Origin: Candidatus Margulisiibacteriota bacterium
GTDB taxonomy: Bacteria; Margulisbacteria; Riflemargulisbacteria; GWF2-39-127
Assembly (NCBI GenBank): GCA_003242895.1
Contig: QKMY01000021.1
Coordinates: forward strand, 62,001 to 126,000
Direction: 5' to 3'
Length of the DNA stretch: 64,000 nucleotides
In this document: positions 9,333 through 18,260 of the stretch, piece after piece
Layout: each line of letters opens with the position of its first letter
How positions within the stretch are numbered: position 1 is the stretch's first letter
Notes under the pieces: model-generated
The model's input: only the letters and a program-made list of their open reading frames with translations
Database searches by the model: none
Told to the model about the DNA's origin: nothing
Made by a program: the position numbers and the translations under genes

Positions 9333-9548
9333 ATGGAAAAGAAGAAAAAATTTTTGTCTGAACCGGGATTTCATGCGTACCTGTTTTCTACTTTTATCCT
9401 GGCTTTTTGTTTGCCTTTTCTTGATTGTATTATTGAATCAGTCTTAATTAATTTGTATGGTTACCTTTTTCTAGTGTGGGCTGTTATTATTGTTTTATTG
9501 TTTTTTATCTCACGGGTATTGATGGATCAAAATGATAAGGTAAGGTAA
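9333..9548 (+). CDS. Small membrane protein with two transmembrane segments
   Basis: 71 residues: a basic start (MEKKKKF), two hydrophobic segments at about 13-35 and 40-62, and a charged end. It sits 27 bases before the symporter/histidine-kinase gene in the same direction, like the small two-helix subunits found beside some sodium/solute symporters (for example DUF4212-type proteins). A partner role is therefore inferred; I cannot assign the family from sequence alone. An overlapping ORF at 9223-9447 in another frame is less convincing because it lacks this domain pattern. The gap after the gene carries a run of GGTAA-like units (9537-9567). Confidence 0.5.
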   Translation: MEKKKKFLSEPGFHAYLFSTFILAFCLPFLDCIIESVLINLYGYLFLVWAVIIVLLFFISRVLMDQNDKVR

Positions 9549-9575
9549 TGTAAGGTAACGGTAAGGTTGAGATAA

Positions 9576-12500
9576 ATGTTTAATCCTTTAATCATTTTAG
9601 CAATTGTTCTTATTTATTTAGTATTATTATTTCTTCTAGCTTTCTGGGTTGAAAAAAAGGCTGCTGCTGGTACTAATATTGGCAATAATGCATATATTTA
9701 TTCCTTATCATTAACTGTCTATGTTACCGCCTGGTCATTTTATGGCAGCGTTGGCAAAGCTGCCTCAGCTGGAATGCTTTTTCTGCCCATCTATCTAGGG
9801 CCTTCTATTGCCTGTGTGGTTTGGTGGACAATACTAAAAAAATTACTAAGAATTAGAAATACCTATAGGATATCGAGTATTGCCGATTTGCTTTCACTTC
9901 GCTATAACAAGTCGCTCAGGATAGCAGCTTTATCGACATTAATAATGGTCGTAGGAGTTGTTCCCTATATTTCTCTCCAGCTTAAATCTATTATATTGAC
10001 CAGCAGTTTGATATCCCAGAAGTTCGTAAATTTCAATATGGATTTAGGGCTCATTTTTGTACTCTCTTTGATTTTTTTTACCATAATATTTGGAGCGAGG
10101 AGGCTTATACCTACCGAAAGACACCAGGGCATGGTAGTAGTGATAGCTGTTATGGGCCTGGTTAAATTAATCAGTTTTCTGGCTATCGGTTATTTTGTGA
10201 CCTATTATTTGTTTACAGGGGTTCAGGATATATTTACCGATTTTTTACATCATCCTGGCTCAAGGCAGATATTAGAAATTCAGTCTTCTAAGTCATATTT
10301 CTTTACCTGGGCATCGTATTTTTTACTAGCTTTATTTTCTTTTATGTTCCTTCCTAAAGTGTATCATATGAGTGTTATCGAGAATTTTGAGGAGAAACAT
10401 ATATTCACTGCGATGTGGCTTTTTCCTTTGTATATGTTTCTTTTTGCAGTTTTTGTTCTTCCGATTGCGATGGCGGGTTTGATTTTAGGATATCCTGCCG
10501 CACAGGCTGATGTTTTTGTTTTGGCATTACCGCTCAATTCCGGTCATCCCTGGGTATCAATATTTGGGTTCCTTGGCGGATTTTCGGCGGCTATGGGTAT
10601 GACTATTGTAAGTACCTTAGCGGTATCCATTATGGTTACTAACCATTTTGTGTTGCCATTATCAAACTATTTTAAGCGCCTTAACTTTCTTAAAAGGTAT
10701 GTCCTCCTATCCAGATGGAGCACTATCGCTATTCTTATTCTTTCAAGTTATTGGGTTGAGCGTCAGATCGGTGCGTATTTCTCTCTTGTTGATATGGGAT
10801 TAATTTCTTTTGCTGCTATTATTCAACTTGTCCCGGCGATTATCGGCGGGTTTTACTGGAAGAGAGCTAACGAGTCAGGAGCATTTTTAGGTATTAGCGC
10901 AGGGTTTATAGTATGGCTGTATACAATGATAGTTCCTTTATTTGCTCAAAATAATACTATAATTAGTTCTCTTGTTAAATCTGGACCGTGGGGCATCGGC
11001 TTATTAATTCCCGAACACCTTTTTGGACTGTGTAGTTTATCTCCTGTAAGTAATGCGGTTCTATGGACACTCTTTTTTAATATTAGTTTCTATATATTCG
11101 GTTCATTATATTTTGAACAGGCTAGAGAAGAGCAACTATTGCTGGAAGAATTTGTCTCAGTGCCGGTCCCTCGGATATTTCCGATTAGACATATAGAGAT
11201 GCCAACAATCGATAGCGGTTCAAAAATGAATAGAATAAAAGCGCTGTTCAGTCAGTATTTACCAGGACCTCAGGCCGTGGAGAGAGCTAACCAGTGCTTT
11301 TTTTCTTTAAGTCTCTCTGATAAAAATATGATATCAATTCTCGAGCTGTCAGATTTACGAAATGAAGTGGAAAGACTTCTTTCTAGTTTCGTTGGTGTTG
11401 CGACTGCTCATCAGGTATTGATAAATTTTGATATTTTTACGCCCGAAGAGGAACAAACGCTCAAACGGGCATATTCCGATATCATCGCCGAATTGAAACT
11501 ACCTCCTTCAGAATTGCTCGCAAAAATTGATTATTACCGGGATAGAGAGCTGATTTTGGCCAGCCAGGCAAAAGAGCTGGAAGAAAAAATACAGGAAAGA
11601 GATAACGAGATCTCTACAAGAAAACAGGTTGAAGAATTACTCAGAAATTCCGAACGAAAACTTGCGGATATCCTTGATTTCTTGCCCGATGCTACCTTCG
11701 CTATCAATACTAACGGCGAAATAATTTTGTGGAATAAAAAAGCCGAAGAACTGTTTGGGAAGAAAGCAAGCGAGATGCTTGGCAAAGGAAATTATGAATA
11801 TTCAATCCCGTTTTATGGAACAAGACGTCCGGCACTCGTCGATTATGTTCTCCATTCATCTGAAGAAATTGGGAAAATGTATGTAAATCTTAGAAAAGAA
11901 GATGGATCTATCATCGGCGAAGAGTTAACCCTCAGCGCAGAAAGGGGTGGTCGTCATATTCTTGGTACGGCGTCACCTTTGTACGATTTTGAAGGGACCA
12001 TGATAGGTGTTATTGAATCTCTGCGTGATATTACTGATCAGAAAAAAACAGAAACAGAGATTATGGAACTTACTAAGAATTTGGAGCGAAGAGTTGCCGA
12101 GCGTACCAAACAACTTGAAGCTGCAAACAAAGAACTGGAAGCTTTTTCGTATTCGGTTTCTCATGATCTTCGGGCACCACTCAGAAGTATAGGCAGTTTT
12201 TGTCAAATATTGGTAGAAGAATATGAAGACGTGCTAAACTCGCAAGGCAAAGATTATCTTTCGCGAATTAATAATGCTGTTAATCGTATGAACATGCTTA
12301 TAGATGATCTGCTGCGATTGTCCAGGATTTCTCGCACCGGAATTAACTATAGAAAGGTTAATCTCAGTAAAATCTCCTGGGAAATACTCTCCGAGCTTAT
12401 GAAAGACAATCCTAATCGTAAAGTAGAAATAAAAGTTCAGCCGGATGTTATTGCTGAATGTGATCTTGACTTGCTGCGAATCGTTCTGGAAAATATCTTG

Positions 12501-12788
12501 GGAAATGCCTGGAAATTTACCAGCAAGAAAGAGATAGCCAGAATTGAGTTTGGAACTGTCGTTCAGGACAAAAAAACTGTCTATTTTATCAGGGATAATG
12601 GTGCCGGGTTTGATCAAAATTACATAGATAAAGTATTTCTGCCATTTCAAAGGCTGCATTCAACTGATGAGTTTCCAGGTTCCGGGATTGGACTTACCAT
12701 TGTAAAAAGGATAATTGACCGTCACGGAGGTAATATCTGGGCTGAGGGAACTATTGAAGGGGGATCTGTTTTTTATTTCACCCTATAA
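9576..12788 (+). CDS. Sodium/solute-symporter-coupled PAS sensor histidine kinase (CbrA-like)
   Basis: 1070 residues. Residues 1-520 form a multi-helix membrane domain of the sodium:solute symporter family (AWSFYGSVGKAASAG near the start, long hydrophobic helices to the end). A cytosolic segment at about 560-640 resembles the STAC linker of such proteins, followed by a charged coiled coil and a PAS domain at about 690-800 (ILDFLPDATFAIN, GEIILWNKKAEELFG). The HisKA dimerisation domain has SYSVSHDLRAPLRS with the phospho-acceptor His near 865; the HATPase domain has N box NILGNAWKF, G1 DNGAGFD and G2 GSGIGLTIV. No receiver domain and no adjacent response regulator are present. The family senses solute uptake or availability; the ligand is unknown. 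Confidence 0.93.
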   Translation: MFNPLIILAIVLIYLVLLFLLAFWVEKKAAAGTNIGNNAYIYSLSLTVYVTAWSFYGSVGKAASAGMLFLPIYLGPSIACVVWWTILKKLLRIRNTYRISSIADLLSLRYNKSLRIAALSTLIMVVGVVPYISLQLKSIILTSSLISQKFVNFNMDLGLIFVLSLIFFTIIFGARRLIPTERHQGMVVVIAVMGLVKLISFLAIGYFVTYYLFTGVQDIFTDFLHHPGSRQILEIQSSKSYFFTWASYFLLALFSFMFLPKVYHMSVIENFEEKHIFTAMWLFPLYMFLFAVFVLPIAMAGLILGYPAAQADVFVLALPLNSGHPWVSIFGFLGGFSAAMGMTIVSTLAVSIMVTNHFVLPLSNYFKRLNFLKRYVLLSRWSTIAILILSSYWVERQIGAYFSLVDMGLISFAAIIQLVPAIIGGFYWKRANESGAFLGISAGFIVWLYTMIVPLFAQNNTIISSLVKSGPWGIGLLIPEHLFGLCSLSPVSNAVLWTLFFNISFYIFGSLYFEQAREEQLLLEEFVSVPVPRIFPIRHIEMPTIDSGSKMNRIKALFSQYLPGPQAVERANQCFFSLSLSDKNMISILELSDLRNEVERLLSSFVGVATAHQVLINFDIFTPEEEQTLKRAYSDIIAELKLPPSELLAKIDYYRDRELILASQAKELEEKIQERDNEISTRKQVEELLRNSERKLADILDFLPDATFAINTNGEIILWNKKAEELFGKKASEMLGKGNYEYSIPFYGTRRPALVDYVLHSSEEIGKMYVNLRKEDGSIIGEELTLSAERGGRHILGTASPLYDFEGTMIGVIESLRDITDQKKTETEIMELTKNLERRVAERTKQLEAANKELEAFSYSVSHDLRAPLRSIGSFCQILVEEYEDVLNSQGKDYLSRINNAVNRMNMLIDDLLRLSRISRTGINYRKVNLSKISWEILSELMKDNPNRKVEIKVQPDVIAECDLDLLRIVLENILGNAWKFTSKKEIARIEFGTVVQDKKTVYFIRDNGAGFDQNYIDKVFLPFQRLHSTDEFPGSGIGLTIVKRIIDRHGGNIWAEGTIEGGSVFYFTL

Positions 12789-12796
12789 TGCGAGTT

Positions 12797-14029
12797 TTAT
12801 TTTAATGACTTTTCTCCATTATGTCGTTCGATGGTAAAATAAAAACTGGTCCCTTTATCCGGTAAAGATTCCGCCCAGATATCTCCACCGTGTTTTTTTA
12901 TTGTTCGCTGTACGATCGCAAGTCCAACTCCAGTTCCTTCAAACTCAGATCTGGAATGTGCTCTGTAAAATGGTTTGAATAAGTTCTCCGCATATTTCAT
13001 GTCAAATCCGGCACCATTATCTTTAATATAGAAGACCCTGGAGCTATCGGTCATTGTTTCCCCGAATTCAATTATGGCTTCTTCCTTGTTCTTTGTGAAT
13101 TTCCAGGCATTACCAAGAATATTTTCCATTGCTATTCGGAAATATCGGGCATCTACATCAACAATAATGTTTTGGGCAATGATGAACCTGCCTTTTCTCT
13201 CTGGGTTTTTTTGTTGTAGCTCGGCAGCAATTTCAGTAACAATATTACTAAGGTTTACAGATTTTACCTGTATTTCTTCTCGGGTAATTTGAGATAGGCT
13301 CAACAGATCCTCGATTATTTGTGCCATGTGGTTGCTTGAGGCTATGATTTTGTTCAAATAATCCCTTGTTGTGTCATCAAACTCGTCCGTTTCGATGATT
13401 ATTTGTGCGTAGCCGTTTATTGATCTTAGCGGAGACCTTAGATCATGAGACACACTATAAGAAAAAGATTCAAGTTCTTTGGTGTAATCTTCCAGTTTTG
13501 CTGTTTTTTCTTTCACTTTTTCTTCAAGTTCGGCATTAAGTTTTATGATCTTATTTTCCACGTCAATACGTTGTGTTACATCTCGTGCGAGAGCGACTAT
13601 ATAGTAAAGTTGTCCCACCGTTACAAAATTGAGAGTTACTTCAACCGGGATCAAACTGTTGTCTTTTTTTATAAGTCTGGAGCTGATTATATCATTTGTT
13701 TTTGTCCCTGATTCAAATTCTGATATTATCTTATTTAATCTATGAACTTCAGTTTGATCAAATATAGCGCAAAAGGACATTTTCGATAAGTCTGCTTCTG
13801 AATATCCAAGGTTAATAAGTACCGCGTGATTATAGTAATCAATTGTTTCTGTAGGGATATTAACTAATAATAAAAGATCAATACTCCAATCAATAAGTGT
13901 CTTGAATTTTTCTAGTTCAGCTATCCTTTTTTGTAACTCAGGATAATAACTTTTACGAAGGGATTTTTCGCCAAGCCCTATAATCTTCTCTCTAATAAGA
14001 TCCCATTTTTCAACGTCATCAGAGCGCAT
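12797..14029 (-). CDS. Soluble PAS-domain sensor histidine kinase
   Basis: 410 residues with no transmembrane segment. PAS domain at about 45-160 (DWSIDLLLLVN, YYNHAVLINLGYSEADL, ALARDVTQR), coiled coil, then HisKA with ESFSYSVSHDLRSPLRS and HATPase_c with NILGNAWKF, DNGAGFD and GTGVGLAIV. The kinase half is closely similar to that of the symporter kinase facing it eight bases away, so the two are probably duplicated paralogues. The start at 14029 is preferred to the upstream in-frame 14095 because GAAGGA lies about ten bases before it and the PAS region begins soon after. It overlaps the end of the alcohol dehydrogenase gene by 11 bases, suggesting translational coupling in one operon. Confidence 0.88.
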   Translation of the reverse strand: MRSDDVEKWDLIREKIIGLGEKSLRKSYYPELQKRIAELEKFKTLIDWSIDLLLLVNIPTETIDYYNHAVLINLGYSEADLSKMSFCAIFDQTEVHRLNKIISEFESGTKTNDIISSRLIKKDNSLIPVEVTLNFVTVGQLYYIVALARDVTQRIDVENKIIKLNAELEEKVKEKTAKLEDYTKELESFSYSVSHDLRSPLRSINGYAQIIIETDEFDDTTRDYLNKIIASSNHMAQIIEDLLSLSQITREEIQVKSVNLSNIVTEIAAELQQKNPERKGRFIIAQNIIVDVDARYFRIAMENILGNAWKFTKNKEEAIIEFGETMTDSSRVFYIKDNGAGFDMKYAENLFKPFYRAHSRSEFEGTGVGLAIVQRTIKKHGGDIWAESLPDKGTSFYFTIERHNGEKSLK

Positions 14030-15161
14030 TTTTGTATATTCCTTCAATGTCGGAGACTGTTGGCTTTTTTGGATTTGTATAAACACAAGGATCATTAATT
14101 GCTTTATCAGCTAATTGTTTTATAAATGATTCTTTTAAGCCTATTGCTCTAAGTGATGGAGGTAGGTTAAGCTCCTCTTGCAATAATTTAAGTCGATTAA
14201 TGATAACCTCTTTTTTTTCAGTACTGTTTCTTCCGTTTAAATTGAGTCCCATTGTTTTTCCTATTATCTTATACTTTTCCTCACAGGTATCGTAATTAAA
14301 TTCAATTGCCCAGGGCAGTAGTATTGCATTGCTTTCCCCATGGGAAGAATCCAGGAAGCCGCCAAGACTGTGAGCCATAGCATGAACAACTCCAAGGCTT
14401 GCGTTGGAAAAGGCAAGCCCGGCCAGCAAACTGGCAAGCATCATGTATGATCTGTATTCAAGGTTGTCAGGTTCGTCGTAGGCACACTTAATATTTAACG
14501 TTATGAGGTTAATAGCTTCAAGGGCGTTCAAGTCCGTTACAGGGGAGCTGGCATTTGACACGTATGCTTCAATAGCGTGGGTCAGCGCATCTAATCCGGT
14601 GTGAGCGGTCAATTTAGGGGACATAGTCGTTGTTACCACCGGATCAATAAGGGACACCTCAGGAACGAGAGCCTTACTTATAATCGTAATTTTATTCTTT
14701 TCCTGAGTGTTTGTTATTATGCAGAATTGGGAAATATCAGCAGATGACCCTGCTGTTGTAGGAACGCAGATAAGCGGTGGGGCAGGTGTGGGTATCTTGT
14801 CTACGCCTTCAAATTCTAAGATGTGCAAGTTGTTAGTGCTTGCGATACCAATCCCTTTGGCACAATCGATAGGGCTTCCGCCTCCTACAGCAATGAGGAG
14901 ATTACATTTTTCCCTGTTATAAACTTCTACGCCTTCTTCAACTTCCGTTTCCCGGGGGTTCGGATTAACATGATGATATATGTGATAGCCGATATTCTCA
15001 GCTTCTAATTTGGCGGTTACATCCTTAACCCAACCGGCTTCGATGATGCCTGGATCAGTAACTAGCAGTACTTTTGATGCACCAAGGTTTTTAGCGTATA
15101 ATGCAGCCAGATTCCGGGCGTTATTCCCGAAGATGAACTCAGGTGCTACAAATTTTCTCAT
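14019..15161 (-). CDS. Iron-containing alcohol dehydrogenase
   Basis: 380 residues, the normal length for family III alcohol dehydrogenases. NAD-binding GGGSPIDCAKGIG at about 95, TTAGSSADIS, and metal-binding residues in HTGLDALTHAIEAYVS (Asp and His), GVVHAMAHSLGG and SSHGESNAILLP (His). Family members reduce aldehydes or oxidise primary alcohols and diols using NAD(P)H with Fe2+ or Zn2+; the substrate here is not readable from sequence. It is the first gene of a two-gene unit with the histidine kinase downstream, an uncommon pairing. Confidence 0.93.
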   Translation of the reverse strand: MRKFVAPEFIFGNNARNLAALYAKNLGASKVLLVTDPGIIEAGWVKDVTAKLEAENIGYHIYHHVNPNPRETEVEEGVEVYNREKCNLLIAVGGGSPIDCAKGIGIASTNNLHILEFEGVDKIPTPAPPLICVPTTAGSSADISQFCIITNTQEKNKITIISKALVPEVSLIDPVVTTTMSPKLTAHTGLDALTHAIEAYVSNASSPVTDLNALEAINLITLNIKCAYDEPDNLEYRSYMMLASLLAGLAFSNASLGVVHAMAHSLGGFLDSSHGESNAILLPWAIEFNYDTCEEKYKIIGKTMGLNLNGRNSTEKKEVIINRLKLLQEELNLPPSLRAIGLKESFIKQLADKAINDPCVYTNPKKPTVSDIEGIYKNAL

Positions 15162-15545
15162 TTCAAACTTCGTATATATTTATACCACCCCACAATAGGC
15201 GAGTTTTTGTTTTTCGCATTATAGTAATGGCAGATAAGAATAGCAATATATTATTATTATCCGATGGTGGATGGCTTTGTCGCCTAATCCCTCCAATCAC
15301 GATTTCTAATCCTATTCTTGGGAGGATTTAGAGCTACTAAAAAAATAATAAAATTTGTAGTAGAATAAGTTTGTGTTATAGTTTCTATTTTAGAAGTTAA
15401 CGTATCGGGCATAAAGGTGCAGGTCATTAAACTGTCTTGTTAATATTTATTGAACCTGAAAAAATCGAATCAGTTGTAGTGATAATTATAAATTGTACGG
15501 ACATATCCTGATGGATAAATAATTACTTTGAATTGAAGAATAAAA
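15162..15545. other. Divergent intergenic region before the polysaccharide locus
   Basis: 384 bases between the outward-facing alcohol dehydrogenase and the first polysaccharide gene. A promoter-like sequence is given separately (15355-15382). No RNA gene, riboswitch or transcription-control element such as a JUMPstart sequence could be recognised. The transcribed leader of the locus would be about 150 bases. Confidence 0.4.
15355..15382 (+). promoter_or_regulatory. Sigma-70-type promoter candidate for the polysaccharide locus
   Basis: TTGTAG (15355-15360), 16-base spacer, TATAGT (15377-15382). Both hexamers are close to the housekeeping consensus, and this is the only good pair in the gap before the first glycosyltransferase gene. 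Promoter-like strings are frequent in AT-rich DNA, so this is a candidate only. Confidence 0.4.
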
Positions 15546-17273
15546 ATGAGATTAAATGAATACTGCCCGGATCCCCCTCATATAACAGTTATTGTCACGT
15601 GGGGACGTAAAGTACCGCCGCATTTGGATCATACTTATCCTCGTTATGGGAAGAAGCAGATATTTTGCGGACCTTATTTACGAGATGGTTTCGTCGGGGA
15701 TTTCCAATATATTTCAACTTCTACTCTTCATTTTGACATTGACGAAGTTATTTCCAAAATTGAGGATATTAATAAAATAGATATGTTTATTGCAGACTTG
15801 GAGGTCGGAATAGTTCCTTTTGTTAAAGGTTTAGACAAACTGGCTTGTCCAAAAATTGGAAAGATTGGAGATACTTTTCATGGCATGTATCCTTTGAGCT
15901 CTTTAATAGAGTATCTTCAAGTTGAACGCTATGATCACCTGTTATCTGTAGCTCAGCCTGCCCATTTACATTTTTTTTTCGAGATAGGATATAAGCATTG
16001 TGCTGCATTACCTCGTCTTGGCCCTTCTATCGATGTGACCAAAGGAAAAATTCAAAGAGATATCGGTGTTATCTATGTCGGGATCAGATTTAGTTTTCAT
16101 CATGTGCGCAGGACCTTGATGCTTTTTTCCTTGGAGAGGGCGTTGACTGCACAAGGTATAGATTTTCGGCAGTATACTCATACCGGTCATAACGAATGGC
16201 TGTCGCTGTGTTCCAGGTCAAAAATAGCAGTATGTTCCAGTTCGAACAACCAGTTTACCCCTCAGATATTTTATATTATGCATACCGGCTGCCTTTGTAT
16301 GGTTGATGAGCTAAGTCAGCAAACAGGGGTTTATCGTTTTTTTCAACCTGGAAAACACTTTATAACCTGGCGCAGTTTCTCAGATCTTATATCTAAAATA
16401 CTGTACTATAGTGAGCATGAGGATGAGGCTGCTGCTATTGCTAGAGCTGGACAGGAAAAGGCAAGGGAGTATTTTCCTGTAGAAGCTGTAGAAGGTAAAA
16501 TAATATACGATTTTGCAACTCGTAATATTCTGCCGTCCGAAAATTTCAGAGCGGATATTGATAAAAGATTTAATGCCGTAAGCAGTGGGGACTTTTCCGA
16601 GAAAAAATTTAATCGTAGAATCAGATTCTACGAAAATATTCAGGATTTGCATAGAAAGCATGAAACGCTCCATATATTGTTCTGGAAAATGACTGATGAT
16701 ATTTCGGCAATCGATGTTGCCGATTTGCCAAGATTAAATATAACCTGTTGTCTTGATGAAACAATTATAGATAAGGCAACGGCAGAGGCTGTCGCGAAGG
16801 ACCAGGGGGTAACTGATATCACGTATGTTTATACTGCTGAGCTCAGCAGATTTGGACTATTTGATATTTGCTTATTGCAGGCAGATAATGAATCTGATGA
16901 TTCTCAAATTACCGAGATGATGGGTTACTTGAAATCCAGCGCAGTGATATTTGTTTTCTCTGAAACAAAAGAAATACAAAAAAACCTTATCGAAAGTTAT
17001 GGATTTGTTCCTGCTGCCAAGAGTAGTTGCAAGAACTTTCTTAAGAGGCAAATAGATCGCATTTTAGTCAAATTACCTTTGTTCTTGTTGCCATTTGGGA
17101 TATATCGGTATTCTTTGTCGTTAATGCCACAGATGGAAATGGTTGAAGGCTTATATGCATTCTATAGAAAATCAGGGAACACTGATTTTAAGTTCCTTTT
17201 TAGTTTCCATGGTGCTCGAATGTGGTGGAAGTATTATTTTGTAAAATGCAAAAAAATAATAAAGATCAATTAA
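15546..17273 (+). CDS. CgeB-like glycosyltransferase with an extra C-terminal domain
   Basis: 575 residues. The first 330 residues look like the CgeB / Glyco_trans_1_2 family: an N-terminal region leading to KIGDTFHG, then IGVIYVGIRFS, SRSKIAVCSSSNNQFTPQIFYIMHTGCLCMVDE and a closing helix EKAREYFPVEAVEGKI. These retaining-type GT-B enzymes usually act on surface polysaccharides or spore coat. Residues 360-575 form a second region (starting at RFNAVSSGDFSEKKFNRR) that I do not recognise, with one hydrophobic stretch near 510-530 (LPLFLLPFGIYRYSLSL). It is the first gene of the polysaccharide locus. Confidence 0.75.
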   Translation: MRLNEYCPDPPHITVIVTWGRKVPPHLDHTYPRYGKKQIFCGPYLRDGFVGDFQYISTSTLHFDIDEVISKIEDINKIDMFIADLEVGIVPFVKGLDKLACPKIGKIGDTFHGMYPLSSLIEYLQVERYDHLLSVAQPAHLHFFFEIGYKHCAALPRLGPSIDVTKGKIQRDIGVIYVGIRFSFHHVRRTLMLFSLERALTAQGIDFRQYTHTGHNEWLSLCSRSKIAVCSSSNNQFTPQIFYIMHTGCLCMVDELSQQTGVYRFFQPGKHFITWRSFSDLISKILYYSEHEDEAAAIARAGQEKAREYFPVEAVEGKIIYDFATRNILPSENFRADIDKRFNAVSSGDFSEKKFNRRIRFYENIQDLHRKHETLHILFWKMTDDISAIDVADLPRLNITCCLDETIIDKATAEAVAKDQGVTDITYVYTAELSRFGLFDICLLQADNESDDSQITEMMGYLKSSAVIFVFSETKEIQKNLIESYGFVPAAKSSCKNFLKRQIDRILVKLPLFLLPFGIYRYSLSLMPQMEMVEGLYAFYRKSGNTDFKFLFSFHGARMWWKYYFVKCKKIIKIN

Positions 17274-17444
17274 GGAAACAAAAACATAGGTTTGACTGGA
17301 ACCTATGAAATGGTAAATAATCTAATAATCAGGGATATTAATGCTAAATAGTGTAATCGCATATGAAGATGAGCTATACAAAGACTTTAGAGAGAGTAAA
17401 GGCATAGCTTGCTATGTTCTTATAACATATAGTGGAGGTGTATT

Positions 17445-18212
17445 TTGGCAGGTTCAACAGATGTCAAAGAAATACTAAAAGAACTGGTATTACTTCAGGA
17501 GCAGCATGCTGACTTTAGTCTTGAGCAGTTCCAAAGTGCTACTTCAGCTTTTCAGTATTGCCTTTTATATTCGCTCATTTCTAAATATGCACCTTCCTGC
17601 TCCAGGATTCTTGATTGGGGTTGCGGTGCGGGGCATTGTTCTTATGTATTGCAACGATTAGGCTACTTTGTACATGCCTATGGGTTTAATTCATACCCGC
17701 TGATTAGTTTGTTAAGTAAAAAAGAAAAGTTTGTTTTTAGGAAGGCTGATCATTCGAGTCCCGTAAATATACCTTTTCCTGAAAACGAATTTGATTTAGT
17801 TGCTTCAGTCGGGGTCTTGGAACATGTTCGTGATCTTGGTGGAAAAGAAGTTCTGAGTTTAAAGGAAATTGCCAGGATATTACGGCCGGGAGGGCATTTC
17901 ATATGCTATCATTTTCCTAATAAGTACAGTTTATTCGAGAATATAACCAGAAAATATCGTAAAAATACTTTTTCACATCAATATACCTATACCAAAGAGG
18001 ATATTGTTAACCTGTGCAGGGAATCGGGGTTATTAGCGGTAGAGATCAAAATGTATAATTTTCTGCCTCGAAACATCGTTGGGAGATTTCCTGGATTTTT
18101 GCGCCATTCAGCTCTATTTAATTATATATATAACATGATTGATAATATTTTGACTGGTTTGCTTGGTTTTTTGTGTCAGAATTATTATTTTGTGGCTAAA
18201 AAGTCTCAATAA
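17445..18212 (+). CDS. SAM-dependent class I methyltransferase
   Basis: 255 residues. Motif I ILDWGCGAGHCSYVL near residue 50, an acidic loop, motif post-I FDLVASVGVLEHV, and LRPGGHFICYHFPN, all as in Methyltransf_11/25 proteins. The TTG start is supported by a GGAGG site seven bases upstream; no better start exists. Its position between glycosyltransferases suggests methylation of a glycan or its precursor, but the acceptor is not known. The last bases of the gene and the following spacer recur 7.3 kb downstream (see repeat). Confidence 0.85.
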   Translation: MAGSTDVKEILKELVLLQEQHADFSLEQFQSATSAFQYCLLYSLISKYAPSCSRILDWGCGAGHCSYVLQRLGYFVHAYGFNSYPLISLLSKKEKFVFRKADHSSPVNIPFPENEFDLVASVGVLEHVRDLGGKEVLSLKEIARILRPGGHFICYHFPNKYSLFENITRKYRKNTFSHQYTYTKEDIVNLCRESGLLAVEIKMYNFLPRNIVGRFPGFLRHSALFNYIYNMIDNILTGLLGFLCQNYYFVAKKSQ

Positions 18213-18228
18213 TTAGAGAAGTGAGAAA
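18195..18228 (+). repeat. 34-base direct repeat, copy 1
   Basis: This stretch spans the last codons of the methyltransferase gene and the start of the spacer. It is identical in 33 of 34 bases to 25473-25506, in the same orientation. It looks like a scar of recombination or gene replacement within the polysaccharide locus rather than a functional site. Confidence 0.8.
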
Positions 18229-18260
18229 CAATTCCGGTTGAAGATGGAAGAAGATAATTC

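Noticed and set aside
9223-9447. 74-codon ORF overlapping the small membrane protein
   Set aside because: The overlapping frame at 9333-9548 has two clear membrane segments and lies closer to the symporter kinase; both are unlikely to be real.
12234-12659. 141-codon minus-strand ORF inside the symporter kinase gene
   Set aside because: It lies wholly within the conserved HisKA/HATPase coding region of the forward gene, so it is a shadow frame.
17341-17472. 43-codon ORF before the methyltransferase gene
   Set aside because: It overlaps the well-supported TTG start at 17445, has no ribosome site and no recognisable composition.
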